Shown one piece after another: positions 10,158 to 21,420 of a stretch of DNA of 64,000 bases. A program made the position numbers and the translations under genes. This stretch comes from Rhizodiscina lignyota (Eukaryota > Ascomycota > Dothideomycetes > Aulographales > Rhizodiscinaceae), in assembly GCA_010015805.1 (NCBI GenBank), contig ML978124.1, forward strand, positions 2,232,001 to 2,296,000, written 5' to 3'. Below the pieces are notes generated by a model. That model searched no databases. It had not been told where the DNA came from and saw only the letters and a list, made by a program, of their open reading frames with translations. Numbering within the stretch: the first letter of the stretch is position 1; each line of letters starts with the position of its first letter.

Positions 10158-12091
10158 CCCGAGAGAGTTCCCGTCGGGACAGATACGCGGTGTAGTTCGT
10201 TTGCGAGTCGTGCGAAGTCGGTTTACCGGGCCTTAAGGCGGGAGGAATTGGACGTCGAGCGCAATGCAGCGGGCGACATCATGCAACGGCCGAGACAAGA
10301 AACAAAGAATATGGCAGAAAGGAAACCGGAAATAGATTGATTGTGAAAGTGTTGAAGTTGTAAATTGCAAAAGGAGCTGACTGAATGCTGAGATATGTTT
10401 GATGGAGGGGTTGGCCTCTTGGTCGCAGAACGGGTCGTGATCGTAAACAGGGACCACAAGACGCACTCGCACGCAAGCCCAAGCCAAAGTGTGGAGCGTG
10501 AACAGCTTCTAGCCAATCGATACGAACAACGGCCGACGTGGATCTAGGTTCAGCTCATCCTTATCTGGAGTACTCTCCGAGGCGCGCTGGAGATGAAGGC
10601 GACGCGTTGTTTTGGGTTCGTTTCTGCGGTAACATGATGACAACCCAGGAGCTAAACCGCTTTCGAATTTATCCTCGTCTAATTTGAGAACCCCAAGCAG
10701 CCACCACCTCCGCTTCCATCTCCCTCCGTTATCTTATTACATGTTCGTGGTCACACACCTCCACTCATTTGCTACAATGACCCGCAGGAGACCAATGTCC
10801 GTTGCATGAACAGGTCGGGACATGATTGCCTCAGTAAACTTGTCTCAAGAAATTGAGCTGAGTGAGACCCGACCCGACGGGAACGCCAACCCAGCCACAT
10901 CTTCATTCACGAAGAGCGATATCGTGGGCAACTGGATATGCAAAAGGAAGGAAGAACACGAAGCTCAGATACCCTTAAGGGCAAAGGACACTATGTCCGT
11001 CGAGGTCAACATACTGAACCATTGCAAGGGCTCAGATCATAATATGTAACTATTCAGAAGTACGACGAGGCTTGCCGAAACCTTTCTGGGGAGTGCCATT
11101 AACTCCATGGACCATCTGGGCAAGCCTTAACAGATGATTCAGACTAGGTTGGACGAGATGTCTTCCCCTAACTAGCGCGCGCCTCCTTGGCTTCAGAGGA
11201 TTCATGAATCCTGTCGCGAAGCAGCTGTGCAAAGCCGGGCCTTGCCCGGATTCCATATCGCCTGAGATCGAAGGATATATTCTCCATCTCTACTAGCTGC
11301 GAGACGGTTAATCTCGTATGGCTGTGGAATTTCACAAGTCCAATCGAACTCCATTGCGAGGCTCCGGAAACCGTCAAATATATCTTCCACACCCAGGCGA
11401 AGCTACGCCTCTGAGTCGGAGCCTCCAATATAATATCTACGGACACAGCAAGTCTTATCGAATAACGTTTCTTGTGCAACTGTATGAACCCTTTCGAGTG
11501 CGCGCAAGCTTTAAAACCAGATTCCGCGCACTATTGAACGCATCTTCCACAGTTTGGCGAAGCTACGGCTCCGAGACACAGCATCCAACTGTACGATGCC
11601 TCCAGCATGGAAGGGCTTGGTCGAAGGTATCTCCTGCGCAAGGGCATTAAACTTCGTAGGTGAGCGCAAAGTCGTGCTGGCCTATTGGAAAGGGCCTGTC
11701 GGGGCAGAATGGTGCTGTTGGGCTTGAATTTGCCTTGATCGCGACAATTCGATTTCTGTCTAATCGTGCTCAATCGTTCAGGCCTGAAGCGCCGCATACT
11801 TATTTGGACAGCAAGAACGAATTCACCGTCGGAGCCATATATGGCCACGTTGTGTCGTCTATTGGATTTGGCCCTGATGTTAGATCACCACGACTGACTG
11901 CGGATGAGTTGAAACGTGCTCAGGAAAATAGATCTGGATTGTCCCAATATCCCAATATCCCAATATCGGTGATGGGTATAATTACGTCCGATCAACCTTT
12001 TGTCCGTTTGCTTCTGTAGCGTCCTGATTGGAGTTTGGAGCAAGCTAAGATACCATAACGCCGTCATGCCGTGAAAATGGTCATGCAAATA
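10158..12091. other. Long intergenic region with a decayed direct repeat
   Basis: About 1.9 kb without a supported gene. The left third is the promoter side of the kelch gene. The right part has only overlapping, low-quality frames. A segment of about 45 bp (ATCTTCCACA...GGCGAAGCTACG) appears at 11383-11429 and again at 11542-11590. Around 11940-11965 there is a short CCCAATAT tandem run. Confidence 0.5.
11383..11590. repeat. Short diverged direct repeat, two copies 159 bp apart
   Basis: Copies at about 11383-11429 and 11542-11590 share ATCTTCCACA, then GGCGAAGCTACG(C/G)CTC, then GAG, with scattered changes. They lie in non-coding sequence and may be the remains of a duplication or a low-copy repeat. 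Confidence 0.4.
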
Positions 12092-13375
12092 TCAAGAACC
12101 TTTCGCCATCGACGCCATGTTCCTGACGGCCTTGCCGTCAGCGAGTTTCATTCCCCGAAACCACCCAAGTACCTCGCAGTCCTCACACCTGACAATCTTT
12201 TCGAGCAACTTGACGCGCTCTTTCAGTTTGTCGTTCTCGCTCTTCTCCTTTTGTCGCTCGCGTTCGAGCTGCTTGATGTAGGATGTCGCACTGGAGAGGA
12301 TCACCGCCTTGCTTGGCTTGTTGAGAGCCGGGTTGGGAAGATCCTCAATGTCTGCTCGATCGGCAGCGCCGTTGCAGGTGTCCGAAGGCGGCTGTTGAAG
12401 AGACGGGATGACTCGTCTTAGACCTTCGAGTTGTGCGTTGATTGATTCGCGGTATTTACGCTCGACTTGATTGTGTGGCATCCGGCCGCGGCCACGGGAT
12501 GCCCTGGACGTTGCGTATGCAACAGGAGGCGGGCTGTCGTCTGATACAGTTGAGGCCGGCTCCTGTTTGACTTTTATTCTAGTGTCGTTGGTCAGATCCT
12601 GTAGTGGTTCTTCTGATTCATCTCGGTCGTGCCTTTTCAAAAGTCGTTCTGGGGCCAGGGAATCGGGAGATACCGAGTTCTCGATGTCAGTCGGTGAGAT
12701 CAGTGCTTCCGGTGACTCGAGATTGATATTGTTCGAAAAGAGGAACGGCGCACATAGTCCTTCGCATGTGGACGGGTTGGGCGGAGTCCCTTCTTTGTCG
12801 AACTTGGGGCAGAGTGGTGAAGTCCAGCAAGACGATCGGTTGTCCGGTCGGGACGCGTCTCTTGATCGTTTCGTCGACGTCGTCGTCGTCGTTGTCCAGT
12901 CTCTCTCGTAGGGTTCGGTCGACTGGTTTTGTGTAGAGCCGTTGAGGTCTACCGGCGGGAAGCTCAGCTTATTGAAGGCTGGGTCTTCGAAGAGCGCCTG
13001 GATGGCAGGGTCGGCGAAGTCCAGGATGTCTGGAGACTGGGTCGATGATTGGGTTGATGGAATGTTGATGCTGTCCTCCTCTGGGGACATAGAAGAAGAC
13101 ATGTTCATAGCGTCGTGTGGTAATGAGAAGAAGTCTTGCTCGATGGATGGATCGAGGTAGTCGTAGTCCTGTAGCTGCGCAGTGGCAGAGGGGGCAAGAG
13201 TCGGGTCTGACTGGAGCTGCATTGTCGATTTGAAAGGGTTCATTGGACGGTAGGTGGTGCGATTGAAAGTGTCTCCTGATACAAAGTCCTGCTCACCCTG
13301 GTTGGTCGGGATGAGATCGGAGTATGTGAGGCTGTTCCTCGATCGCCGTTGTTGCGGTAAATAGCTAGACCCCAT
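12092..13375 (-). CDS. SREBP-type bHLH transcription factor without membrane helices
   Basis: A single exon encodes 427 residues. The basic helix-loop-helix spans about 299-371: HNQVERKYRESINAQL is the first helix, with the Tyr in the basic region that marks the SREBP class, and KAVILSSATSYIKQL is the second helix. It continues into a short zipper (372-395). The loop is long and acidic. The N-terminal two thirds are Ser/Thr/Pro-rich with acidic patches, as in an activation domain. Unlike full SREBPs it has no membrane helices after the zipper, so it should be a soluble nuclear factor binding E-box or SRE-like DNA. Fungal members of this class act in hypoxia, sterol, carbon or hyphal-development control; which applies here cannot be said. 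Confidence 0.88.
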   Translation of the reverse strand: MGSSYLPQQRRSRNSLTYSDLIPTNQGEQDFVSGDTFNRTTYRPMNPFKSTMQLQSDPTLAPSATAQLQDYDYLDPSIEQDFFSLPHDAMNMSSSMSPEEDSINIPSTQSSTQSPDILDFADPAIQALFEDPAFNKLSFPPVDLNGSTQNQSTEPYERDWTTTTTTSTKRSRDASRPDNRSSCWTSPLCPKFDKEGTPPNPSTCEGLCAPFLFSNNINLESPEALISPTDIENSVSPDSLAPERLLKRHDRDESEEPLQDLTNDTRIKVKQEPASTVSDDSPPPVAYATSRASRGRGRMPHNQVERKYRESINAQLEGLRRVIPSLQQPPSDTCNGAADRADIEDLPNPALNKPSKAVILSSATSYIKQLERERQKEKSENDKLKERVKLLEKIVRCEDCEVLGWFRGMKLADGKAVRNMASMAKGS

Positions 13376-14862
13376 GTTAAGTCTCAGGAGACAAGTATCA
13401 TGCGAGTCCGTGCTTGGTGCAGGTAGATGTGGTTGTTGGCGGGCTGTTGAGTCTGTTGGTCTGGTCGACTATGAGCGCATATGACGGAAGACTGAACAGT
13501 AGGTGTGTGATATATAGACTTCCAAAAAGAATTGAGAGTTAATCACAAGCGTCGCTTGGAAATGAGAAGCCTGAAGCGATAAACGTCGGGATCGTACGGT
13601 GTAAGTCCAAGGGAATTGTCTCGAATTCAAACCGAATGGAAGAGCCGACGTCCTAGGCGTAACCGTCTGTGACTGAGAGCGGTATCAGCCCAATCGCTCG
13701 AAGGCGTTGCTGGTGCACGGTTCTAGGCACATCACACCACCAGTTGGGATGTTAGCATGTCAGCGGGAATAACAGGGGCGAGGCCAGAATGTCAGGCCAT
13801 CATCTGGTGAGCGACGACGGAATCCTTGGGCGCCACGCTATTGCTGTTTAGGAATAATTTGGCTGTTTGTGAAAACGGAGCACGGATAAAGAATACGTGC
13901 TGACTGGCCGGGGACGTAACGTTCCACGCTGCAAATTAGGATAGTCAGGGTAAGTCTAAGGCTATGCCTGCCTACTGCAGTATAGGGCTCCTGGATTTAC
14001 GCACGTCGTAATTACCATCGTATAGAATACAGCGACACAGCCCCCTGAAATTCTCCGCATTGGCCAGGGTCTACTGCACGCTGCTGAGCGAGAAATGTCC
14101 GGATTCGCGGCGGCCTCCGTGGGCCCAATCTTCCCTTCATCCAGACCATTTTATTAAGGCTTTCCAGCATCCGCGAGAACCATCGTCGACCTATCTCACA
14201 TTTGGCGCATAAACGGCGGATCAAACCCAGATCTCCCCGACTTCGAGAACGTGGCGACCATGCTGAGCCCCCTACCTGCACGGGCGTCTTTCTCCGCCGT
14301 GCACCTCCACAGCGAGCCGTTATCGGTTTCAACTTTCACGAGCGCCGCGCACACAATGTCGCACTCAACAATGCCTAGGCATCTCGAACTGTCGTCACGA
14401 CCGCTCCATGACAATGCGAAATGAACGTCGAGAGCCGTGGAGGCCCGGTCTTTGCTCAATCTCTCAACTTTCAATCTCTCAGAGCGATTTCAATGAGCGT
14501 CGTCTTCAATGATCTTGTAGTCTTGTGTTTGTCACGACAGCTGAAATAGCTTCAGGAGTGGACAGTTCCACAAACCTCCGAGTATGGAGACGACTGAAGA
14601 TTGTAGTGAGTCTATGAAATCTTTAGTGTAGTGTCTATTGCTTTTGCAATGCCATCTCTGGCTCGGTCATTACTCTCTTTCTAACCTTACACGTGTACCG
14701 GGTTTCTTCAGCTTTACCTACCGTCCGTTTTGTGTTTGCATTCCAACTACTGTCACTCATTCATCATTATATCCGCTCGCACAGACATGTTTTCCAATCC
14801 GTGCTCAGGTTCGGAGAATTTAATCTATTTTCTTCAATTTTTGGGGCTGTCTACCTTGAAAC
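13376..14862. other. Divergent intergenic region
   Basis: About 1.5 kb between the bHLH gene and the DUF4185-like gene, which are transcribed away from each other. It contains no frame with recognisable domains and should hold both promoters. Long upstream regions are usual for fungal regulatory genes. Confidence 0.5.
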
Positions 14863-16030
14863 ATGGTATCTTCGCTTCTCATCCCAGCGCTGAGCGCGAT
14901 ATTAGCCATTGCTTCGCCGATCGACAACACCCAACCACGCGGCACGAATCCGATCTCCATTGCATCTGCAGAATTCCTGGGTAACCAAACCGCCGATAAC
15001 AGCTGCAGCCATCGCGATCTCGGCTTCCCAGGTTCGATAAACGGTAAATGGTATGCGGTCTACGGAGACACCTTGTGGTGCGCCCCAGGCGTGACGGATC
15101 CACTCAAGGACGACACCAGCTCATTCCATGGTATGGTCCGCGACTCGGTGTCTCTGATGACGGAGGACCCGCTCAAGGTGCACGACCTGTTCCTAAATGA
15201 CGATTCGCCGGTGCCGCACCAGAAACAGTTTGTTCCCTACAATGCTTCTTGGGGCGAGGACGCATCGTGGGGGTTTGGAGGCACAAGTCTTTGCGAGACG
15301 GATGCTGATGCCAAGGAGGCTGCAATATTCTTCCTTCGGGTGGGTCACATGCGGAAAGCGCGGCTACGCCGGCACAACTGACTCGAACAAGAACGCGAAC
15401 GACGACGGCCTGAAAGGCGCCGGTATTGGCCGAGTCAAAGTTCTCAATGGCACTCCAACGGTCGTTGAGCGATACGGTCACAACGGTTACTGGTGGGATT
15501 CGAGTACTAATCCGCGCTACGGGGACCTTCTGGCTTATTGCGACATCTGGTCTGACTACATATACGCAGTCGGAGGAGCGCCAACCAATGTAACGGATTT
15601 TATTGGGTCTTGTTATTCCTACATGGTGCGAGTCAAAAAATCGGAAGCGTTTGACCTTTCCAAGTACCAGTACTGGCACGGCGTACAGCGAGGTTGGAGC
15701 AGCACACGACTGGAAACTTTCAACTCTAATACGGCAATTTTCTGGGGCGTCGGACAGGGCCAGATTGTGTGGAATGCCCATTACGACTGCTATATTTTCG
15801 TCCATCTTAGTATAGCTGGCGACCAAGTCCTCCTCCGCACTGCGAAACGACCCGAAGGGCCTTGGTCAGCAGATGTTAAAGCCTATGACGTCTCGTCCTC
15901 GTCGCCCGGTGGCGGAATGGCATATGCAGGCGTTGCGTACCCATATCTTGACCACAGTGGCCAAACTCTTACGGTCGCGTACACAAAGATGCCGAATTGT
16001 ATCGAAGTTGTCAAACTCACTTTTGTGTAA
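14863..16030 (+). pseudogene. Secreted DUF4185-like beta-propeller protein with an internal frame break
   Basis: The ATG at 14863 opens a signal peptide (about residues 1-18) and the segment NGKWYAVYGDTLWCAPG, then SFHGMVRDSVSL. This matches the style of DUF4185/five-bladed propeller proteins that resemble glycosidases. The frame reaches about 15345 and then ends in a short wrong tail. The same protein continues in the next frame from about 15345 to the stop at 16030 (CGKRGYAGTTDSNKN onward, closing with LTVAYTKMPNCIEVVKLTF). No GT-AG intron fits between the two, so either one base is gained in the genome or in the read, or the gene is dying. Total length would be about 388 residues. The tail of the gene is the founder of a tandem array downstream. 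The family call is by pattern only. Confidence 0.6.
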
Positions 16031-16890
16031 ACCAATTCCAACCTCAATGCATTCAATCATAAGTCAGAACGAGTCTCGAAACACAACCAAACCGTTCGCT
16101 ACATGTGCTTTCAATTTTTAAATCTCTCTACTCGGCCCTCACAACCATATCAGCGCACTTCTTTCTATCCTACTTCAACACTCCCTTTCCCTTTCCCTTT
16201 TCCGCCCTTGCACCGAGCCCCCTATCTGCCCCGCCCTGCCTGCTACTCTCACGGTCTCATACACGGAGAGGCCAACTCTTATAGAGGTCATCAAGCTCAT
16301 GTTTGCAAGAATGAATCCCAAACTCAACGCATGAGATCCTAAGTCAGAAGGAGTCTCCGATGCCGATCGAACCATTCGCTGAACCCCGTTCCGCGAATCA
16401 AATCTCTCTCTTCAACTCTAACAGCCCTATCTCCGCACTATTTCCTGTCTTTTCTCCACCCTCTCCTTCTCCCATTGCGTCCCCTCCGCTGAGTTCCCGC
16501 CCCGCCCCGCTGTGATCAAACTCTTGATCTCGTACACAAGACCCCCAACCGTATCGAGCCCGTCAAGCTTTCGTTTACGTAATGGCAGTCCAACCTCTGC
16601 GCATGGAACTTGAAGTCAGACGGAGTTTCCTGATCTATTGAAGCCGTTCACTACACATCGTTTCACGTATTCAACTTTCCTGCTCAGCTTAGCCGCGTGC
16701 GCTTCCCGTGCTTGCTTTCAATTTCGCCCTGTATCTGTTTAACACGCACAACTCCGTCGACACAAGCAGACACCCAATTGTGTAGAGATCGTCAAGATTC
16801 ATTTGGTATTAATGAATTTCACCTTCGACAGGTGTCTGCCCAATACCCGGGCACCGCTCAGTAAAGCACACGCAGCCTCAACGCATCCAA
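15960..16890 (+). repeat. Decayed tandem array of the DUF4185-like gene's 3' end (4 units)
   Basis: The last 20 codons plus about 200 bp of 3' flank of the DUF4185-like gene recur three times. The anchor TCAA(A/G)CTC and its variants sit at 16011, 16291, 16563 and 16792, so unit lengths are 280, 272 and 229 bp. Each unit has the same order of parts: a tail like YT..PN.IEVVKL, then CAA.CTCAACGCAT, then AAGTCAGA.GGAGT, then CCGTTCGCT, then a C/T-rich stretch. Units two to four lack any upstream coding part, so they are not genes. Confidence 0.8.
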
Positions 16891-16915
16891 GTCAAACTCC
16901 AAAGGAAACCCCCGT

Positions 16916-17490
16916 TCAATTAAAACTGTTCGCCAGAAACCGTCTCAATTCCGCAACGTCCTCACTCTCCGCCCTCCACTCCATCCCCTCGCCCTCCCTC
17001 CTCTCTCCATCACCACGCTCCTCCACCCTTCCACTCCCCTCCGCCGAGCTTCCTCTCTGCCCACCCATCTCCCTCCTCCGCTCCTCCGCCCTCCTCCTCG
17101 AGCTCCTCTCCTCCTTTGTCCTCTTGTTCCTCTCCTCCCTCTCCCTCCTCTCCACAACTCGTTCTTCCTCTGTTGGCGGCACCCGGCCCAGATCGGCCCA
17201 GGCGCGGCGTGCGCGCAGGTGTTCTTCCACGCCTGCCCGCTCGGGGGCGCGGCGCGCGGCGACGAGGTCGGCGTAGGTGCGCGGTGAGGTGCGCGCGGAG
17301 AAGGTGTGTTGTACAGGGGAGCTGTACGTAGGGTTACCTGGTTCTTTGCTTAAGGGGGGCGGGAGGGTACTTGCAGTGAAGGTGGGGAGGGTGCTTGAGT
17401 GCCCCTTGGGCGCGGCGCGGCGGCGGGTTGCTGGGTGGTAGTTGGGATGGTGGCGTCCTGCGCCGGGGAGGAGGAGGTGGTTGGAGACAT
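16916..17490 (-). CDS. Glu/Arg-rich coiled-coil protein, 5' structure unresolved
   Basis: The minus strand carries a frame from about 17527 down to the stop at 16916. It includes SPRTYADLVAARRAPE and AWADLGRVPPTEEE, then a strongly charged ER-rich helix and a Glu-rich end (AELRRFLANSFN). The only well placed ATG (17490, downstream of a TATATATA box near 17570) is in another frame. It gives a Thr/Ser/Pro-rich start that stops at 17350. I found no GT-AG intron that links the two in phase, so a frame change between about 17350 and 17400 must be assumed, real or a sequence error. The plus strand here is a long C/T tract. No family was recognised. Confidence 0.45.
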
Positions 17491-17820
17491 TGTTGTGGGT
17501 GGCGGTGGAGGTTAAGGTGAGTTTCTAGAGAAGGAAAGGAAAAAGCAAGGTTGAACAAGCGGTATATATATGGTCCTGTCAATAGGCAGCAGTCAATAGG
17601 TCCTGTGAATAATATCAAGGCCGCGGCGGCTACAATCGGCCATTGATGCTGTCCATCGCATCCGCGGAGCGCAGGACAACGAGACAATAGCAACGATCAC
17701 GGGCTAGCTAGGCAGGGTAATATGATTTTATTAGCGACGTCATCAATCTAACGACGTGCTTAGGTACGCTATAGAACCGCACGGCGAAAAAAATGCATAA
17801 CATACAAGCCTCAAGAAACG

Positions 17821-19623
17821 CTACCTCCCCAATCCAAACCCTCCTCTCTTCTCATCTCTCGCGCCAAGTCCATCTCCCACGGGAGCAGGCGGTGGCTCAT
17901 AATCTGGCCGCGGTCCATCAACAGGTGGCAGATCTGACGCAATGGCATCCTCATAGCTGGGCGGAGCATCGTCATAGCCCGGTGGTACACTGGATTGGAC
18001 ATGCGCCTGGGGAGGCTGGCTGTGCTTAGTCGGGCTTGGGAGATAGCTGCTTTGCATTCCCGTGGGACTAGGATCGTAGACTGGGGAGGCCTCGCTCTCT
18101 CGTCGTGGAGGTTTGAGGGGTAGCTTCTCTGGGGGGGAGTTGTGCATTGCCTCGAGGAGGGCGGCGGGTGGACGGATGCCGGAGAAGACTTTGACGGGCA
18201 GACGGAGGGGAAGGACGGTCATTTGGCCCTGCATTTCGTGTAAGTACATTTCTTTGTGGTACTCAATTGGTTAATGGACTTACCCCTTTCTCGGTGCCGT
18301 ATCCCAGTCCCACGCTGATCTCCAGTTCATACTCCCTCTTCAGATTACACGTCACGAAAGTCGGAGCTACAGTGTTGGGCAGCTGCCTTCCAAACCAATA
18401 CTCCTTATTGATCTCCGTTTCGGCGCCCACTGGATCACTCGGCGAGCCCAGAGGAACACCCATATTTGCTGCCGTAACCAGCACCCAGCTATTCGACTCC
18501 CTCCGCTGCACCTCATGCGCTCTGACAAGCGTGTATCCAATTAGCACGACCTGCAGACTCTGCAGATATACAGGCTGATCCCGCTCGCTCAGCTGCTTCA
18601 CGATGATGCGCACGGGCAGGTCTTCATTGCACGTTATGATGGCGGGATTGGGCAGGCGGGCGTCAACGCTGAAGCGAGGAGGAGTTTTGAAGGCGTCGTC
18701 CGGTGCGGACATGGTCGTGGGCGACTTTTTGAAGAGGTTGGGGAAGGTGGCGCGGCGTCCCGCGTCTACTGGTGAGAGCAAGTCGGGGTTTTGGAATTGG
18801 TGTTGGCGCCGAGCGTATGTTTCTCCGTCGGAGCGCTGTCTGGGTGGTTCGATTGGAAAGAAATTGAATGGTACAATCTGTGTGATGATTTATTAGCCTC
18901 TTGATATTCCAATCTTTGAGCGCGAGTGCTTCGAGACTTACTGCGCGGGGATTCTGCTGCAGCAGTTGCGGGCGATTGACAGTGACTTTGCAGTAGTATC
19001 GAATCTCTGCTTCACCAGGGAAGTAGAGAGTGGGAGGCAACGTCGTCTTGACATGATGGGTGGGCGTTCTCGCAACCTCGAGACTCAGTCCCATAAAGCT
19101 GGAATTCAACTGAAGAGGATTCGGAGTATTACAAGCATTATTGAAGGGTATCTGTTTATGTTAGCCGCTTCTATGGCCGCTCCACATGAAGTGCAACGGC
19201 GCACCTTAAAAGAAAAGGGGTATTCGTGAATTCCAGGCGGTATGGTGTAGTTTCGTTCGAAGCCACCTTGGTCTGTAACTTGGCGAGGAGGCCATACTAC
19301 TTGCACTTTGTACAGGAGCTAGATAACAAGGTCTATCAGTTACAAGTCTTATTGGAATTCGCTAAATAGTGCTGCCTGAAGAACTATGGAATATCGCCAT
19401 GTCCAGACAGACGTACCTTGTGCACCTCCAGGACCGGCCTCGGCTTGTCATTGTATCCAGGCCGTCCTTGACTGATCAACCTCGTCCTCGACTCGCCCTC
19501 CAGCTTGACCGTGATGTTATTGACAGCATTGGCACTGCTCGTCTTCAGCACCACCTTCCCAGTGATCTCGTCTAGGTTGGTGAAGTGGTTCCTAGGCTTA
19601 TCGAGGAAGAGGTTGACGTTCAT
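17821..19623 (-). CDS. Arrestin-like protein with PPxY motifs (Rsp5 adaptor type)
   Basis: Five exons, 19417-19623, 19205-19318, 18942-19151, 18284-18877 and 17821-18228, all joined in phase 0, give 510 residues. The start MNVNLFLDKPRNHFTNLDEITGKVVLKT is cut here after its first part; it shows the N-terminal arrestin sheet, with a C-terminal arrestin sheet up to about residue 400. The tail is Pro/Ser-rich and carries PPGY (457-460) and PPSY (464-467), the motif that binds WW domains of Nedd4/Rsp5 ligases. Proteins of this layout bring the ligase to plasma-membrane transporters for ubiquitination and endocytosis. It is divergent from ISY1 across 573 bp. Which transporter it serves cannot be inferred. 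Confidence 0.88.
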
Positions 19624-20196
19624 AGCTTGATTGATTGTCTATCACCACATGAAGCTTGGGTGTGGCTTTCATCACAGTCCTCAGGCAACAAAGAAGAAAG
19701 TTCGTAAGGCTGTGCCACAGGGCCGTGGTGTGTCTTGTGCCGCCGATTTATATGGCGTCACGCGGAATGGGACGGGTACCGGTCTTCACTCAGTCAGGCA
19801 ATGGGAGGCTTAAGAAGGTGCAATTGAGCTTCATCCTGACGCGCTGAACTCGAACGCGCGTCGTTGCTCTCGTCCGACGGGGCTTTGAGCTTCGTTTAGC
19901 GGCGCGAAGGTCGTGAGGCTTTGAGGCTGTGCAGTGAGTCTTCGAGAAAGTGCGAGCGAGGGACGCTGGGCAGTCAGAGCCGGCGGCGGACACAGGTACA
20001 CGTCTTGGCAGGGCTACGTCAAACATGCGTCGCGTGCAATCCCTGCAGCACCGAAAGTTGATCAAACACCAAACCCTCTCCGCATCGTCTCCCAAACACC
20101 CCTCGAAACAAACTGCCATCACCCTCCTCCTTCTTACTTCAGCTGCAGACAGCTTAGAGCGAGGACGAAGCTGCAGAAGCAGCACCACCGCCCATC

Positions 20197-21023
20197 ATGG
20201 TAAGTCATCCCTCATACAAACGACCCACTGCTCCAGAACAAAGCTAACACTCTCACAGGCACGTAACTCTGAAAAAGCCCAGTCCATGCTCTTCCGCTTC
20301 CGCGCCCAGCAAGCCGCTGACCTCGGTATCCTCGACGTCGGCCGCACGCGCCGGCCCAAAGTCATCACCAGCATTGACAGTATCCCCGTCGCCGAGAAAT
20401 GGCGCGGCCAGGTGCTGAAAGAGATATCGCGCAAGGTGTCGCGCATCCAGGACGAGGCGCTGAGCGACTACCAGATCCGCGACCTCAACGACGAGATCAA
20501 CAAGCTATTCCGCGAGAAGTGGGTGTGGGAGCGGCAGATTCGGACGCTTGGCGGGCCGAATTATATGCGCGGCGGAGCGGTGGTGGACGACGATGGGAAG
20601 GAAGTTCCTGGTGGAGGCAAGGGGTATAGGTACTTTGGGCGCGCGAGGGAGTTGCCGGGTGTGAAGGAGCTGTTCGAGCAAGCGAAGGAGCCGCCGGATA
20701 GGGCGAAACGCGCGACGGAGAACAAGACAAGGGCGGAGTTGAGCAAGAACGTGGACGCAGCGTATTACGGGTATATGGATGAGGATGAGTCGTTGCTGGC
20801 ATACGAGGCCCAGAGGGAGAAGGAGGCATGGGATAAGTTTGCCGCTATGCCGGACGATTTGGATGACGATGCGGAAGAGGTAAAGACGGGAATGAAGCGA
20901 AGCAGGAAGAAGGAAGAGTGGGAGCCGATTCCTGATTTTATCATCCCGACTGTCCAAGAGGTTCAGGAACACCTGTTAGAGAGGAGACGTAAGAGGCTGA
21001 TGGAGAAGCTCGGTGATGAGTGA
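20197..21023 (+). CDS. ISY1: ISY1 pre-mRNA splicing factor
   Basis: Exon 1 is only the ATG (20197-20199). A 59-bp intron with a GCTAAC branch point follows, and exon 2 (20259-21023) holds the rest, 255 residues in all. ARNSEKAQSMLFRFRAQQA directly after the Met is the hallmark of ISY1/Cwf12, followed by the RRPK and ISRKVSRIQDE segments and a C-terminal FIIPTVQEVQEHLLERRRK. ISY1 belongs to the NineTeen complex-related group in the catalytic spliceosome and helps the first splicing step and fidelity. The gene converges on CCT8. The intron placed right after the start codon makes naive start prediction fail here, because an unrelated frame is open upstream. Confidence 0.95.
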
Positions 21024-21420
21024 TGAGCCATGCGAACTCCTATGGACAGGCTCACTAGCATGAAAATATTGAAAAGCTGGATAGTCACTCCAGTGATGGC
21101 TCCTTCTGGATTTCTGTCAACGGACAAGGAGTGGAACTGAAACGGCCGGACTTTGTGGCATGAGCATCTTTAAAAGGGAAATTGGATTGTCAATGCAGCG
21201 AGGGCGTTTCTGGAGTTGATGACGAGCTGCAAGCAAGATACACCTCACGGCCTCACTGGCACAAGCATGTGGAAAAATGAGAAAGTCAATGACTCGAAAA
21301 TACTTCATTTCTTTTTTGTTCATGGACTTCAAGCATATATACCCTCTAAAGCCGGCTACGCCGCGCCAGAAATGCACAAAGGTACAAATGCCATGCAAAA
21401 CTCCAATCGTGACCAAGCTT
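21024..21420. other. Convergent spacer ISY1/CCT8
   Basis: 397 bp between two stop codons. It should contain both 3' untranslated regions; no other feature was seen. Confidence 0.5.

Noticed and set aside
11318-12019. Several plus- and minus-strand frames of 100-120 codons between kelch and bHLH genes
   Set aside because: Mutually overlapping, without domains. The region also contains a repeated block that explains some similarity.
17116-17331. Ser/Pro- and Arg-rich plus-strand frames in the C/T tract
   Set aside because: They mirror the ER-rich coding tract on the minus strand and have simple repeat composition.
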